From Olsenella sp. oral taxon 807 (GTDB lineage: Bacteria; Actinomycetota; Coriobacteriia; Coriobacteriales; Atopobiaceae): DNA of 64,000 nt. The position numbers and the translations under genes are program-made. Positions 1 through 7,455 of this stretch are shown in pieces (position 1 is the stretch's first letter; each line of letters opens with the position of its first letter). The notes under the pieces were generated by a model, which ran no database searches, was not told the origin of the DNA, and was given only the letters and a program-made list of their open reading frames with translations. The DNA is taken from NCBI RefSeq assembly GCF_001189515.2, contig NZ_CP012069.2, positions 2,356,001 through 2,420,000 on the forward strand. The letters are read 5' to 3'.

Positions 1-213
1 CTCCATCCGGTAGGCGACCTTCCCATCGTGCGTGTCGTCCCTGACCATCGCCTGCGTCCTCCCCATGGCCTTCTGGGCCAGGATCGCCCTCACCCACGTG
101 CCCTCCTCCGTGAGACTACTCGCGAGACTGATGACCTCCGGGTCGATCCCGGCGTGAGCCTTGCCCGCCTCCGTCACCATCTCGGCCTCGTCTTCCTTCT
201 CCCGTACCACCAT
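1..213 (-). CDS. Hypothetical element protein, 3' end beyond window
   Basis: This is the first 71 codons of a minus-strand gene that runs off the left edge. It starts at ATG 213 with a GAGGACGA Shine-Dalgarno-like sequence directly upstream. The visible part is charged and helical with no recognised domain. It overlaps the end of the 61-aa gene upstream; an internal ATG at 180 would leave only a 7-nt overlap. Its place at the end of a compact replication/recombination block suggests an early gene of the integrated element. Function unknown. Confidence 0.5.
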   Translation of the reverse strand, partial: MVVREKEDEAEMVTEAGKAHAGIDPEVISLASSLTEEGTWVRAILAQKAMGRTQAMVRDDTHDGKVAYRME

Positions 214-359
214 TCGTCCTCCTCGTCCCTGGCGTTCCTATCCAGATTTTCGGATGCCCTCGGGTCGCCGTGCCTCTCGTCCCACCACTCCCGCGCGCGG
301 GCGACCTCCGTCGCGTCGCAGGTGGCCTCGACCTCGCCGGTCGTCTCAACCTCCCACAT
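174..359 (-). CDS. Small acidic hypothetical protein (61 aa)
   Basis: A 61-residue ORF rich in Glu, Asp, Arg and Trp. Its start overlaps the end of the HNH-like gene by 14 nt, as is usual in this tightly packed early region. I recognise no family. The natural-looking composition (WWDER, EEDEWWYG), unlike the Arg/Gly-rich antisense reading frames around it, is the main support. It could still be a chance ORF. Confidence 0.45.
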   Translation of the reverse strand: MWEVETTGEVEATCDATEVARAREWWDERHGDPRASENLDRNARDEEDEWWYGRRKTRPRW

Positions 360-690
360 CGATTGGCCTCCATCCGTCCATGGAGAGCGCGACGTGGTAC
401 TTCGTCGGCTCGTCGAGCAGGACCCACTCCCAGCGCCCGACCCAGCGGAAGTGCAGGCGGTTCGCGTGCGCCAGGGCGTGGCAGCCGCTCGCGTTGCCCA
501 TGCCGCAGAGCGTGAGGGTGGGCTTGGGCACCTCCCTGCCGTCGCGCCAGAGCCTCCCGGCGCCCCTGCGCACCACGTGGTGGCGATTCAGGGGCCACGC
601 GGCGCCGCACACGACGCAGCGGCCGGCGTCCACCGACGGGCCCTCCATGAGCGGCCACAGCAGGGGCTCCAGCGTCGTCACCCTAGCCAT
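346..690 (-). CDS. HNH-like zinc-binding phage protein
   Basis: 114 aa. An N-terminal CxxC pair (CVVCG) is followed by NRHHVVRRG, then LTLCGMGNASGCHALAHA. That arrangement of two Cys pairs around an H-H element is what HNH (beta-beta-alpha metal) endonucleases show. Phage recombination blocks often carry such small HNH or NinG-like proteins. The start overlaps the stop of the DnaC-like ATPase by 8 nt, indicating translational coupling. I infer a nuclease or a structural zinc protein; the catalytic assignment is uncertain because the C-terminal HNH part is short. Confidence 0.6.
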   Translation of the reverse strand: MARVTTLEPLLWPLMEGPSVDAGRCVVCGAAWPLNRHHVVRRGAGRLWRDGREVPKPTLTLCGMGNASGCHALAHANRLHFRWVGRWEWVLLDEPTKYHVALSMDGWRPIDVGG

Positions 691-1411
691 GGGGCCTCCT
701 GTCCTCCCCAGAGGTCTGCGCGAGGTCGCAGGAGCCCCTGAGCCTCGACACGATGGCGGCCGCCGTGGCGGCGTCTCCCTGGGAGCCGAGGAAGGCCCCG
801 AGCTCCGAGGGGCCGCGCTGGCTCGTCACGACGGTCGGCCGGAGGTGGGAGTACCGCGTGTCGATGACCTCGAAGAGCTTCGAGAGCGTCCTTGGCGTCG
901 GCGGCTCCTTGTCCAGGTCGTCCAGGACGAGCAGCGGCGCCTGCGAGTAGGCCGCCGTGGCGGACGACTCGCCGTGAGAGCCGATCGAGTCCCTGAGGTC
1001 GGCGAGCATCGCCACGACGGGCACGAGACGCGCCCTGCCGAGCCCCCTCGACGCCCACCCCTTGATCGCGGCGCAGGCGGCCCAGGTCTTGCCCGTGCCC
1101 ACCGGCCCGAAGACCCACAGGCCGCGCCCCTTGGCCATGGCCCCGACGCGCCTGGCGTCGATGGGGACGGAGAGCATCCTCTCGGGGACGCCCGCCGCCC
1201 GGCAGGCCTCGGCGAGCCTGGCGGCCTCGCGATCCTGGGCCCTCAGCCTGGCCTCGGAGTCCCTGTCGCGGCGCTCCTCGCGCATCGCCGCGATCGCCGC
1301 GTCGACCTCGGCGACCGTCGCCGTGTTCATCGCCCAGACCTCTTCGGTCGGGAACCCGCCAGGGGGCATCGTCCCGCCGTTCCTGCGGAAGAGCTCATGC
1401 CCGCTGAACAT
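683..1411 (-). CDS. DnaC-like helicase-loader ATPase
   Basis: About 242 aa from ATG 1411; ATG 1330 (MNTATVAEV) is a shorter alternative. A Walker A motif (GPVGTGKTWAA), a Walker B-like LLVLDDLDKE and a later TSQR sensor-like segment match the IstB/DnaC family of AAA+ ATPases that load replicative helicase at phage or plasmid origins. The N-terminal third is charged and helical. It follows the replisome-organiser gene with a 17-nt overlap, the usual pairing in Gram-positive phages. Minus-strand early operon. Confidence 0.8.
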   Translation of the reverse strand: MFSGHELFRRNGGTMPPGGFPTEEVWAMNTATVAEVDAAIAAMREERRDRDSEARLRAQDREAARLAEACRAAGVPERMLSVPIDARRVGAMAKGRGLWVFGPVGTGKTWAACAAIKGWASRGLGRARLVPVVAMLADLRDSIGSHGESSATAAYSQAPLLVLDDLDKEPPTPRTLSKLFEVIDTRYSHLRPTVVTSQRGPSELGAFLGSQGDAATAAAIVSRLRGSCDLAQTSGEDRRPHG

Positions 1412-2255
1412 CGCCGCCCCCATCCTCGACGGGGACCCACTCGATGGCGCCCTCGTCGTAGGCGGCGAGGCTCGCCGCGATCGCCTCGGCCGGGGACGCC
1501 CTCGGCGGGCCGGCGTTGAGGTAGCCCTCGAACTTCGTGGCGTTGAACAGCGTCTCCGGACGCAGGTACCTGCGCATCCTCTCGTCGCCGAGCCACCTGG
1601 CGGCCATGTTGTCGATGACCCGCTCGCAGTCTTCGGCGCTGAAGCCCTCGCGGAGCCTGGCCCCGACGAGCTGGCGCGACTTCGCGGAGCTTGGCCGGTA
1701 CGCCGTGCCGCAGGCGGCGTTGAGGTGGGCGATGACGCGCTCGGTGGCCTCCTCCGCCCCGTCGCCCCCCTCCCCCTGCACCCCCTCCCCCTGGGAAGGG
1801 GATCTGGAATAGGAATGGGAATAGGAATCTTGATAGCTTGGCGTTTTGCTTTCCGATTTTTCGGAGTTTTGCTTAGCCGTTTGCTTATCGCTTTGCTTAG
1901 CCGTTTGCTTAGCCGTTTGCTTATCGCTTTGCTTAGCCGTTTGCTTAGCCGTTTGCTTATCGCTTTGCTTAGCCGTTTGCTTAGCCGTTTGCTTATCGTT
2001 TTGCTTATCGTTTGCTTCCGGCTCCGGTTCGGCATCACCTTGCCTGGATGGCCTTCCGCCTCTCCTGCCCGCCTCCGAGCGGGTGCGGGAGTTCTCGAGC
2101 GTCGGCCGGATCATCATGAACATCCCCTCGGAAATCCCGTCAAGGTCCGGCTCCTCGCCGTCATGCAGGAAGTCGATGACGGCGAGGAGCAGCATGGCCC
2201 TCTCCTCCCTCGGGAGTGCCTTTGACCCGTCGACTATGCTGTCGAATATCTGCAT
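1395..2255 (-). CDS. Phage replisome organiser (DnaD/Phg_2220_C-like)
   Basis: 286 aa. The first ~60 residues (FDSIVDG...ERAMLLLAVIDFLHDG) resemble the N-terminal module of small phage replication proteins. A low-complexity hinge of repeated KQTAKQTAKQSD follows, then a Ser/Tyr-rich stretch. The C-terminal domain (VIAHLNAACGTAYRP to RPETLFNATKFEGYLN) is the conserved phage domain found in replisome organisers. It probably binds the element's origin and recruits the adjacent DnaC-like loader. The hinge is built from a 12-bp DNA repeat, so its length may vary between strains. Confidence 0.8.
   Translation of the reverse strand: MQIFDSIVDGSKALPREERAMLLLAVIDFLHDGEEPDLDGISEGMFMMIRPTLENSRTRSEAGRRGGRPSRQGDAEPEPEANDKQNDKQTAKQTAKQSDKQTAKQTAKQSDKQTAKQTAKQSDKQTAKQNSEKSESKTPSYQDSYSHSYSRSPSQGEGVQGEGGDGAEEATERVIAHLNAACGTAYRPSSAKSRQLVGARLREGFSAEDCERVIDNMAARWLGDERMRRYLRPETLFNATKFEGYLNAGPPRASPAEAIAASLAAYDEGAIEWVPVEDGGGDVQRA
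1869..2012 (-). repeat. Coding minisatellite, 12 x 12 bp
   Basis: Twelve tandem 12-bp units on the plus strand, mainly TTGCTTAGCCGT and TTGCTTATCGCT, arranged as a 36-bp higher-order period. They encode KQTA and KQSD units on the minus strand inside the replisome organiser. The sequence stays in frame throughout. AT-richer than its surroundings. Confidence 0.9.
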
Positions 2256-2301
2256 GGCCGCCTACCTTCCCTCGCGTCCCGTCGGGTGCATGCGAACCCC
2301 C

Positions 2302-2781
2302 CTAGAACGGAATGTCCTCGTCGTACACGCCCTGAGCGGGCGGCGCGTAGGCTGGTGCCGCCTGCGGCCGTGGGGCCGCCTGCGTCGCCTGAGGCGCGTA
2401 CGTCCGTCCCTGCGGGGCCTGCTGTGGCGCCTGGTTGGTCGGCTGCTGCTGCGGCGTGAGGAACACGACCTCGCCGGCGACGACCTCGAGCTTCGAGCGG
2501 TTCGCGCCCGTCTGCTTGTCCTGCCACTGGCTCCAGCGGAGCCTGCCCGAGACGGCGACCTTGGAGCCCTTGGCCAGGAAGGGCGCTATGGCGTCGGCCC
2601 GGCTGCCGAACACGACGACGTCCACCCAGTTGGCCCGGTCGCGCCACTCCCCGGTCTGCTGGTCCCTTACGCGGTCGTTGACCGCCACCGAGAGCGAGAG
2701 CACCGACGTGCCCGTCGGCGTCACGCGGAGCTCGGGGTCTCGGCCGAGGTTCCCCGATATGGACACTGAGTTGATCGACAT
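2302..2781 (-). CDS. ssb: Single-stranded DNA-binding protein
   Basis: 159 aa. The N-terminal OB fold (MSINSVSISGNLGRDPELR, later SVAVNDR and WVDVVVFG) occupies about residues 1-105. A Gln/Pro/Ala-rich linker follows, and the C-terminal acidic tip ends DEDIPF, the tail that recruits replication and repair partners. Length and architecture match bacterial or phage SSB. It lies directly downstream of recT, which fits an element-encoded SSB supporting RecT-mediated annealing. Certain at family level. Confidence 0.95.
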   Translation of the reverse strand: MSINSVSISGNLGRDPELRVTPTGTSVLSLSVAVNDRVRDQQTGEWRDRANWVDVVVFGSRADAIAPFLAKGSKVAVSGRLRWSQWQDKQTGANRSKLEVVAGEVVFLTPQQQPTNQAPQQAPQGRTYAPQATQAAPRPQAAPAYAPPAQGVYDEDIPF

Positions 2782-2793
2782 TTCCCATCCTCC

Positions 2794-3561
2794 CTAGAAC
2801 TCGTAGTCCTCGTCGGCGAGGCCGGACTCCCAGCCCGCCTCTGCGTCCTGCGCCGCCTGCGTCGCCTCTGCCTCCCGGCCCATCGCCTCGGCCTCGCCCG
2901 CCATCTCCGACTGCTCGGAGGCCTCGGCCTCGTAGGCGACCGGGTCGCACGCCTCGGCGGGAGGCTCTGGCGCCCGGTCGTCCCCCGGCATCTCGGAGCC
3001 GTCGTAGATCCCGCCGTACGCGCCCGGGTACGCCTCGCGCAGCGCCTGCACGAGCGCCACCTTGCGGATCATCGTCGCGGGCTTCGTCTTCCAGAGGCTG
3101 CGGTGCTGGTCGTACTCGTCGAGGCTGACCTCGGAGCGGCTCGGGTGGGCGCGACCCTTGTCGTAGACCTCGGCCCACCCGCCGACGAGCCTCTCGGTCT
3201 GGCGCCCCCAGATGGTCCCCTCGCGGTACGAGAGCCCCGACGCGCCCCTCGCGACGACCACGATCCCGGCCCTGATGCCGTCGAAGCCGGGCTGCTGCGT
3301 GGCCGTGCGCACGAAGTAGTCCTTGGAGACGATGACGCTGGCCTCGACCCTGCCGGTCTTGCCGTTGCGGTACGCCGTCATGTAGGCGTCTCCCGCCAGC
3401 GGGTTGAGCCTCCTCGCCTGGCACTTGGCCATGAAGGAGAAGAGCTCGCGGTCGTCCACCTGCTGGCCGCCCGTGACGATGTACTTGGCCACGATGCCGG
3501 GCGAGAGCCTGACGTCGGAGCCGTCGGATGCCTTGAACTCCACGATCGCGCCCTCCATCAC
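2794..3561 (-). CDS. recT: RecT-family single-strand annealing protein
   Basis: 255 aa. Features of the Bet/RecT family are visible: FMAKCQARRLNPLAGDAYMTAYRNGK near residues 43-70, the SKDYFVRTATQQPGFDG block and KTKPATMIRKVALVQALREAYP. An acidic Ala/Glu-rich C-terminal tail ends EDYEF. RecT proteins anneal complementary strands during phage recombination. The gene overlaps the DUF1351 gene upstream by 4 nt (ATGA) and precedes ssb. Start is MMEG or the second Met. Confidence 0.92.
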   Translation of the reverse strand: MMEGAIVEFKASDGSDVRLSPGIVAKYIVTGGQQVDDRELFSFMAKCQARRLNPLAGDAYMTAYRNGKTGRVEASVIVSKDYFVRTATQQPGFDGIRAGIVVVARGASGLSYREGTIWGRQTERLVGGWAEVYDKGRAHPSRSEVSLDEYDQHRSLWKTKPATMIRKVALVQALREAYPGAYGGIYDGSEMPGDDRAPEPPAEACDPVAYEAEASEQSEMAGEAEAMGREAEATQAAQDAEAGWESGLADEDYEF

Positions 3562-4610
3562 CGCTCACCCACCTTCCGGCCGTGCACGCCGTCGATCGCG
3601 CGCATGGCGGCGACGAACTGCCCGACCACGGGCTCGGGCACGGTGACCTCGAAGACGAGCGTGCGGGCGGGGCCGGATGCCTGTCCCGGCTCGGGGGCGG
3701 GTCGCGTCGGCTCCTCCTCGTCGGGGTAGGGGTCGGACGTCGGCGTGGGGTCCGGCGCGTCCTGGCCGATCGCCATGCGGTACATCCTGGCCCTCTGCGC
3801 CTCGGCGAGGGCGTCGGCGCGCCTCGCCTCCTCGCGGGCCCTCTCGGCTGCCTCCTCCTCGGCGCGCTCGCGCTCGGCCGCCTCGCGCATCGCCCTCTCG
3901 GCCTCCTCGGCCTCGCGCCTGCGCCTGGCGTCCTCCTCCAGGGCCTCCCTCTGGCGGCGCCTCTCGGCGGCCCGGCCCATGGCCTCGCTCATGTCGAGCG
4001 TGGAGAGGTAGTCCTGCTTGAGCGCCATCCTCTCCTCGTCGTCCATGTGCTGGGCGTCGATGGCGGCGAGGTCGACCTCGATGGAGCGGACGCGGCGCGT
4101 GAGGTCCTCCTTGATGGCGACCTCGTTCGTCCCGTAGTTCCGCCACCTGCCCTCGGCGCCCCAGCGGTCCAGGATCCTGGAGAACGGCACGGCCTCCACC
4201 ACGACGCCGCCCTCCTCGACGTACCAGGCCTCGATGGCCTGCAGGCGCGACTCGACGACGAGGGCCTCCCAGGCCCTTATGGCATCGCGGTACCCCTCGT
4301 CCACGCCCGAGAGCGGCGCGAGGAGGTCCCTCACCTCGGCCTCGAACTCGCGGACGGCGTCCTTGATGGCCCCCACCTGCTCGCGCCGCGAGTCCTCGAC
4401 CTCCTTGATCGCCTTGCGCGCCGCCGTGCGCGCCCTCTTGGAGTCGCGGTAGTCCTGCGCCGTCGTGATCTCGTGCGGCGAGTACTCCCTGGCGAGCCTC
4501 TCGACCCTCTCCCTCTGGTCACGGAGCCACTCCTCGGCGCCCGCCAGTATCCTCGGGGGCTCTATGAGCGTCGGCTCGACCTCCTCGGCCTTCCTCTTCC
4601 TCGTGGTCAT
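3558..4610 (-). CDS. DUF1351-type phage recombination-associated protein
   Basis: 350 aa from ATG 4610, chosen because it overlaps the rusA stop by 4 nt; the reading frame upstream is Arg-rich antisense. The N-terminal half is charged helix, followed by a coiled coil rich in Glu/Arg/Ala (about residues 225-290) and a C-terminal beta-rich segment (FEVTVPEPVVGQFVAAMRAI). This is the layout of DUF1351 proteins found beside RecT in Gram-positive phages. Biochemical role unknown; context suggests an exonuclease partner or scaffold for RecT. Confidence 0.7.
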   Translation of the reverse strand: MTTRKRKAEEVEPTLIEPPRILAGAEEWLRDQRERVERLAREYSPHEITTAQDYRDSKRARTAARKAIKEVEDSRREQVGAIKDAVREFEAEVRDLLAPLSGVDEGYRDAIRAWEALVVESRLQAIEAWYVEEGGVVVEAVPFSRILDRWGAEGRWRNYGTNEVAIKEDLTRRVRSIEVDLAAIDAQHMDDEERMALKQDYLSTLDMSEAMGRAAERRRQREALEEDARRRREAEEAERAMREAAERERAEEEAAERAREEARRADALAEAQRARMYRMAIGQDAPDPTPTSDPYPDEEEPTRPAPEPGQASGPARTLVFEVTVPEPVVGQFVAAMRAIDGVHGRKVGER

Positions 4611-4993
4611 CTCTTCTCCTTCCTCTCGACGTCCCTGACCTCCACGACCACGCGCGGCCAGTCGGGACTTACCAAAAACCTGTGCTCTATGCCCGTGACG
4701 TGCGCCTGGTCGTCGCCTGCGATGACCTTGGCCATGACCAGGCCGTCGAGCACGAACTTCGCCGCGAACGCGACGTTGTCGAGGTCGCGCCTGGCGTCCC
4801 GCTCGTGCCACTCGCACGTGACCTCGACGGGCCCCTCGTGCCCGTGCGCCCCCGCCGCCCGCGCGTACCAGGCGACGAGCTCGGTCTGCTGGCGCTTGAG
4901 CCTGGCGCCCATCGCCCGGTGGGAGCGGCAGGCCCTCGTGTACTCGTTGAGCCCCACGAGGCGCCCGGGGATGATGATCCGGTCCGGCGTCAT
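4607..4993 (-). CDS. rusA: RusA-like Holliday junction resolvase
   Basis: 128 aa. The RusA signature is clear: an N-terminal GRLVGLNEYTRACR, then RRDLDNVAFAAKFVLDGLVMAKVI, in which DLDN carries the metal-binding aspartates, and a later IEHRFLV strand. RusA resolves Holliday junctions during phage recombination. The start overlaps the 29-aa membrane peptide stop, and the end overlaps the DUF1351 gene start by 4 nt. Confident at family level. Confidence 0.85.
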   Translation of the reverse strand: MTPDRIIIPGRLVGLNEYTRACRSHRAMGARLKRQQTELVAWYARAAGAHGHEGPVEVTCEWHERDARRDLDNVAFAAKFVLDGLVMAKVIAGDDQAHVTGIEHRFLVSPDWPRVVVEVRDVERKEKR

Positions 4994-5079
4994 GACGCGA
5001 CCATCGCCAGGACGAGCGTGACCAGCGCCACGACGACCAGGGCTGCCATCACCGGGGCGTCCGGCCGGTCTATGAGCAT
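4990..5079 (-). CDS. 29-residue single-pass membrane peptide
   Basis: A 29-aa ORF too short for most gene callers. After MLIDRPDAPV comes one continuous hydrophobic stretch rich in Val, Leu and Ala that would span a membrane. A strong Shine-Dalgarno sequence (GAGGAGGTGG) sits 6 nt upstream of the ATG. The gene overlaps both neighbours by a few nt, exactly as the other genes of this operon do. Function unknown. Confidence 0.55.
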   Translation of the reverse strand: MLIDRPDAPVMAALVVVALVTLVLAMVAS

Positions 5080-5279
5080 CCGAGCCACCTCCTCAGCTCG
5101 GCGTCGAGGACCCGCCAGCCCCTCTTGGCGCCACGGGGCGCCACCACCTTGAGGTCGCCGTCCCTGACGCTCCTGTAGAGCGTCCTCAGGGGCACGCGCG
5201 TCACCCTGGACGCCTCGGCGAGCGACCACGTGGCGAGCTCGCCGAGCCTCTCTCCCTGCACAGTTGCTGTTGTTGTCAT
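5070..5279 (-). CDS. MerR/excisionase-type small HTH protein
   Basis: 69 aa. WSLAEASRVTRVPLRTLYRSVRDGDLK and VLDAELRRWL form the short winged helix-turn-helix seen in excisionases and helix_turn_helix 17 proteins. It is the promoter-proximal gene of the rusA-recT-ssb-replication block. It may be an excisionase or a regulator of that block. A short non-coding stretch of 187 bp lies upstream. Confidence 0.7.
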   Translation of the reverse strand: MTTTATVQGERLGELATWSLAEASRVTRVPLRTLYRSVRDGDLKVVAPRGAKRGWRVLDAELRRWLGCS

Positions 5280-5466
5280 TCCGTCTCCAATCCGTGTGTC
5301 TTGCGAGCGCCTGGGGCGCGCGGCCGGGTCAGGGAGGCCTCGGGGCCGAAAGGAGGTGCCCGCCGGCGCCAGTGATTGCCGGCGTCGCCCTTGCGGTCCG
5401 CCCCCGCGCTATGCGGGACGCGGTGCGGAGAGCCGGCCGCGCCTCCCGGGCGCTCGCGCTGGTTCG

Positions 5467-5661
5467 CTACATCTCGTACAGGTCCTCGACCTCGCACCCG
5501 ACGGCCCTCGCGAGCGACGCAAGCGTCCCCAGGCTCGCCTGCGCGATGCCCTCGTCGGTCGTCCAGCGCCAGACGGAGGACTTGTCCACGCCGAGCCTCC
5601 TCGCGACCTCCTTCTGCCTCAGTCGCCTCTCGGCGAGCACGACCTTTAGCCTCGACCTCAT
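5467..5661 (-). CDS. XRE-family HTH regulator
   Basis: 64 aa, nearly all of it a Cro/CI-type helix-turn-helix (RQKEVARRLGVDKSSVWRWTT, then LASLARAVGCEVEDLYEM). The EVEDLYEM ending is typical of small XRE proteins of mobile elements in actinomycetes and Firmicutes. It is probably a second-layer regulator of the early operon downstream. DNA target unknown. Confidence 0.8.
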   Translation of the reverse strand: MRSRLKVVLAERRLRQKEVARRLGVDKSSVWRWTTDEGIAQASLGTLASLARAVGCEVEDLYEM

Positions 5662-5753
5662 CTCCCACCTCCAATCTTTGGTATCAGGAACTCAGGTTCT
5701 CGCAACATGCGGTATACTCCCTATGTAATAAGGAGGCGAGGGGAGGTGATCGC

Positions 5754-5891
5754 ATGGCCAAGAACACGAAGCAGACCTCGCGCAAGGCGGCGAGCGCGGC
5801 GTCTAGGGTCCTGAGGGACGGCCGCACGGGCAAGGCGTCGAAGTCGGCGGCAGGGAGCGCCCTGTCCCAGACCCCGAGTCGGAGGAAGTAG
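5754..5891 (+). CDS. Small basic conserved protein (45 aa)
   Basis: 45 aa, rich in Lys, Ala, Ser and Thr, opening MAKNTKQTSRKAASAASRVL. Small proteins with this opening recur in actinobacterial genomes, often near mobile elements; that is from memory of the family. The Shine-Dalgarno (GGGGAGGTGAT) is strong and a TATACT box lies upstream. Its last 89 bases are antisense to the end of the metallopeptidase-like gene on the other strand. Function unknown. Confidence 0.7.
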   Translation: MAKNTKQTSRKAASAASRVLRDGRTGKASKSAAGSALSQTPSRRK

Positions 5892-6171
5892 GGACCCCGC
5901 CCCTGCCCGCGAGTGCCTGGTGCAGCCCGATCGCGAGCCCCTGCACCAGGTGCTCGTCCCCGTACAGGTCCGCGTACCCGAGCTGGTCGAGCAGCGCGTG
6001 CACCAGCTCGTGGAGGAAGACCTGCTCCCTCTTCTCGGCCGACAGGCCCGACGACAGCCGTATGAGCTGTCTCGCCGGTGACACCGACCCGTCCTCGCCG
6101 TCCATGTCGGCGGTCTCGACCGCGTATGCCAGACCGAGGACGCTCACGCTCCGTGGGACCTCGACCGCCAT
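5803..6171 (-). CDS. ImmA/IrrE-like HExxH protein
   Basis: 122 aa from ATG 6171, which overlaps the upstream stop by the ATGA arrangement. EQVFLHELVHALLDQLGYADLY carries an HExxH zinc-peptidase motif (HELVH), and the short size fits the ImmA/IrrE-like peptidases that cleave phage repressors. The C-terminal ~30 residues are low-complexity and overlap the 45-aa gene on the plus strand. A role in induction of the element, by cleaving a repressor, is inference from context. Confidence 0.6.
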   Translation of the reverse strand: MAVEVPRSVSVLGLAYAVETADMDGEDGSVSPARQLIRLSSGLSAEKREQVFLHELVHALLDQLGYADLYGDEHLVQGLAIGLHQALAGRGGVPTSSDSGSGTGRSLPPTSTPCPCGRPSGP

Positions 6172-6443
6172 CAGCGGTCCCCCGCGATCCCGAAGTGCAC
6201 GCAGGCCTCCTTCGCCTCCGCCACCCAGGCCTCGCGGGCGTGCGCCGCCACGAGCGCGTCGCACTCGTAGAGCGGTCCCCCGTAGCGCTCCCCGCGCGCG
6301 GAGTCCCACCCGTGCCCGGAGCGGTCCCCGGGCGTGTACATCCAAGGCGTGCCGTACTCCCGCACGCAGGGGTTGCCCTCCTCGTCCGTGGAGAGCGCAA
6401 AGTCGTGGCGCCCGTAGAGCTCGGGCATCTGGTTCTCGGTCAT
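6171..6443 (-). CDS. Hypothetical element protein (90 aa)
   Basis: 90 aa with no recognised family. Aromatic and Gly-rich (YGRHDFALSTDEEGNPCVREYG, WMYTPGDRSGHGWD), ending in a helical Ala/Glu-rich segment. It is coupled to the HExxH gene by a 4-nt overlap and lies directly downstream of the Cro-like gene, so the three are probably co-transcribed from the lysogeny-switch region. Confidence 0.55.
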   Translation of the reverse strand: MTENQMPELYGRHDFALSTDEEGNPCVREYGTPWMYTPGDRSGHGWDSARGERYGGPLYECDALVAAHAREAWVAEAKEACVHFGIAGDR

Positions 6444-6471
6444 GTCTGGTTCCCTTCTTTCTGGTTTGTCT

Positions 6472-6663
6472 TTAGCTTTTGCGCATCAGGTATTCCGGCT
6501 CTCGTTGATAGAGTTTTGAGAGCTTGACCACTACCGTGCCGGGCGGGTCTACTTTCCCAAGCTCATACAGAAGGACTGAATGTGCGGATCGACCGATCCT
6601 CTTTCCAACCTCCTCAGCAGACATCCCAAACCGAATTCGTTCTGCCCTTAGGTTTCTTCTCAC
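6472..6663 (-). CDS. Cro-like XRE repressor
   Basis: 63 aa with a helix-turn-helix (MSAEEVGKRIGRSAHSVLLYELGK) and a short tail. It is transcribed divergently from the CI/S24 repressor across a 128-bp AT-rich region. By position it is the Cro-type partner of a lysogeny switch. Confidence 0.75.
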   Translation of the reverse strand: MRRNLRAERIRFGMSAEEVGKRIGRSAHSVLLYELGKVDPPGTVVVKLSKLYQREPEYLMRKS

Positions 6664-6791
6664 GTCATCACCTCCAGAATACCAATGTTTGTTGGTGTCT
6701 TACAGTTAGAGAATATATCTTTTTGTTGGTTCTCGCAAGCAAAATTTTGTGTAAATATCTACATATGTTGGTTTATACAAGGGAGATTGGT
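6664..6791. promoter_or_regulatory. Divergent cro/cI operator-promoter region
   Basis: This AT-rich gap holds a 16-bp inverted repeat ACCAATGTTTGTTGGT (6681-6696) and further TTGGT half-sites at 6726-6730 and 6768-6772. Three sites between divergent repressor genes is the layout of a lambda-type operator. Site identity is inference. Confidence 0.55.
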
Positions 6792-7439
6792 ATGAAGTAC
6801 CCCAACAAAATAAAGGCTGCTCGAACTCATGCGAAGCTTACTCAGGCTGATCTTGCCGAAATAGCCGGAATCACTGTCCAAGCCCTTCAAAATTACGAGT
6901 ACGGCGCTAGGGACGTAAAATCGAGCATTCTTTCAAAGATTTCAGACGCCACGGGAAAGTCTATGACCTACTTACTTGGATTAGATGATGACCCGTCGTT
7001 TGCAGGAAATTTTGAAAGGGGAATCACGCATCGTATTCCAGTGCTTGGACGCATCGCCGCAGGCGAGGCGCGCGAGGCAATCCAGCAGGCCGACGAATGG
7101 CACGCCACTCGCGATGATCTGTGGCGCGGCCATGAGAGAGCGTTCTGGCTGGTCGTGGCGGGGAACTCCATGAACAGGCTTTTTCCGGAGGGTGCGTTGG
7201 TGCTTATAGACCCCGACATGGAGATCCGTGACGGGGACGTCGGAGCCGTTTTTGTCAACGGGGACGATGCGACGCTCAAGCGCGTGTTCTACGACGGCGA
7301 CGCGGTAAGGCTTCATCCCGAAAGCTATGACTCCGAGTACAGGGATCGTACAATAGATCGCGCTGACCCAGACGCTCCCGAGTTTCGATCGATAGGACGC
7401 GCCATCAGCTATGCCGCGCCAGATGGATGGCGGGCGTAG
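6792..7439 (+). CDS. CI-like repressor with S24 peptidase domain
   Basis: 215 aa from ATG 6792; the frame upstream is not protein-like. The N-terminal HTH (KLTQADLAEIAGITVQALQNYE, residues ~15-35) is joined to a LexA/S24 domain. There, VVAGNSMNRLFPEGALVLID carries the catalytic Ser, and GDVGAVFVNGDDATLKRVF carries the Lys. Such repressors maintain lysogeny and are inactivated by RecA-stimulated self-cleavage or by an ImmA peptidase. Its 5' codon use is AT-richer than the surrounding chromosome. Confidence 0.88.
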   Translation: MKYPNKIKAARTHAKLTQADLAEIAGITVQALQNYEYGARDVKSSILSKISDATGKSMTYLLGLDDDPSFAGNFERGITHRIPVLGRIAAGEAREAIQQADEWHATRDDLWRGHERAFWLVVAGNSMNRLFPEGALVLIDPDMEIRDGDVGAVFVNGDDATLKRVFYDGDAVRLHPESYDSEYRDRTIDRADPDAPEFRSIGRAISYAAPDGWRA

Positions 7440-7455
7440 CTAAACGGGGGAAATG

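Noticed and set aside
161-1519. Long plus-strand ORF (452 codons)
   Set aside because: Antisense to the HNH and DnaC-like genes; Arg/Pro/Gly-rich composition typical of a shadow frame in GC-rich DNA.
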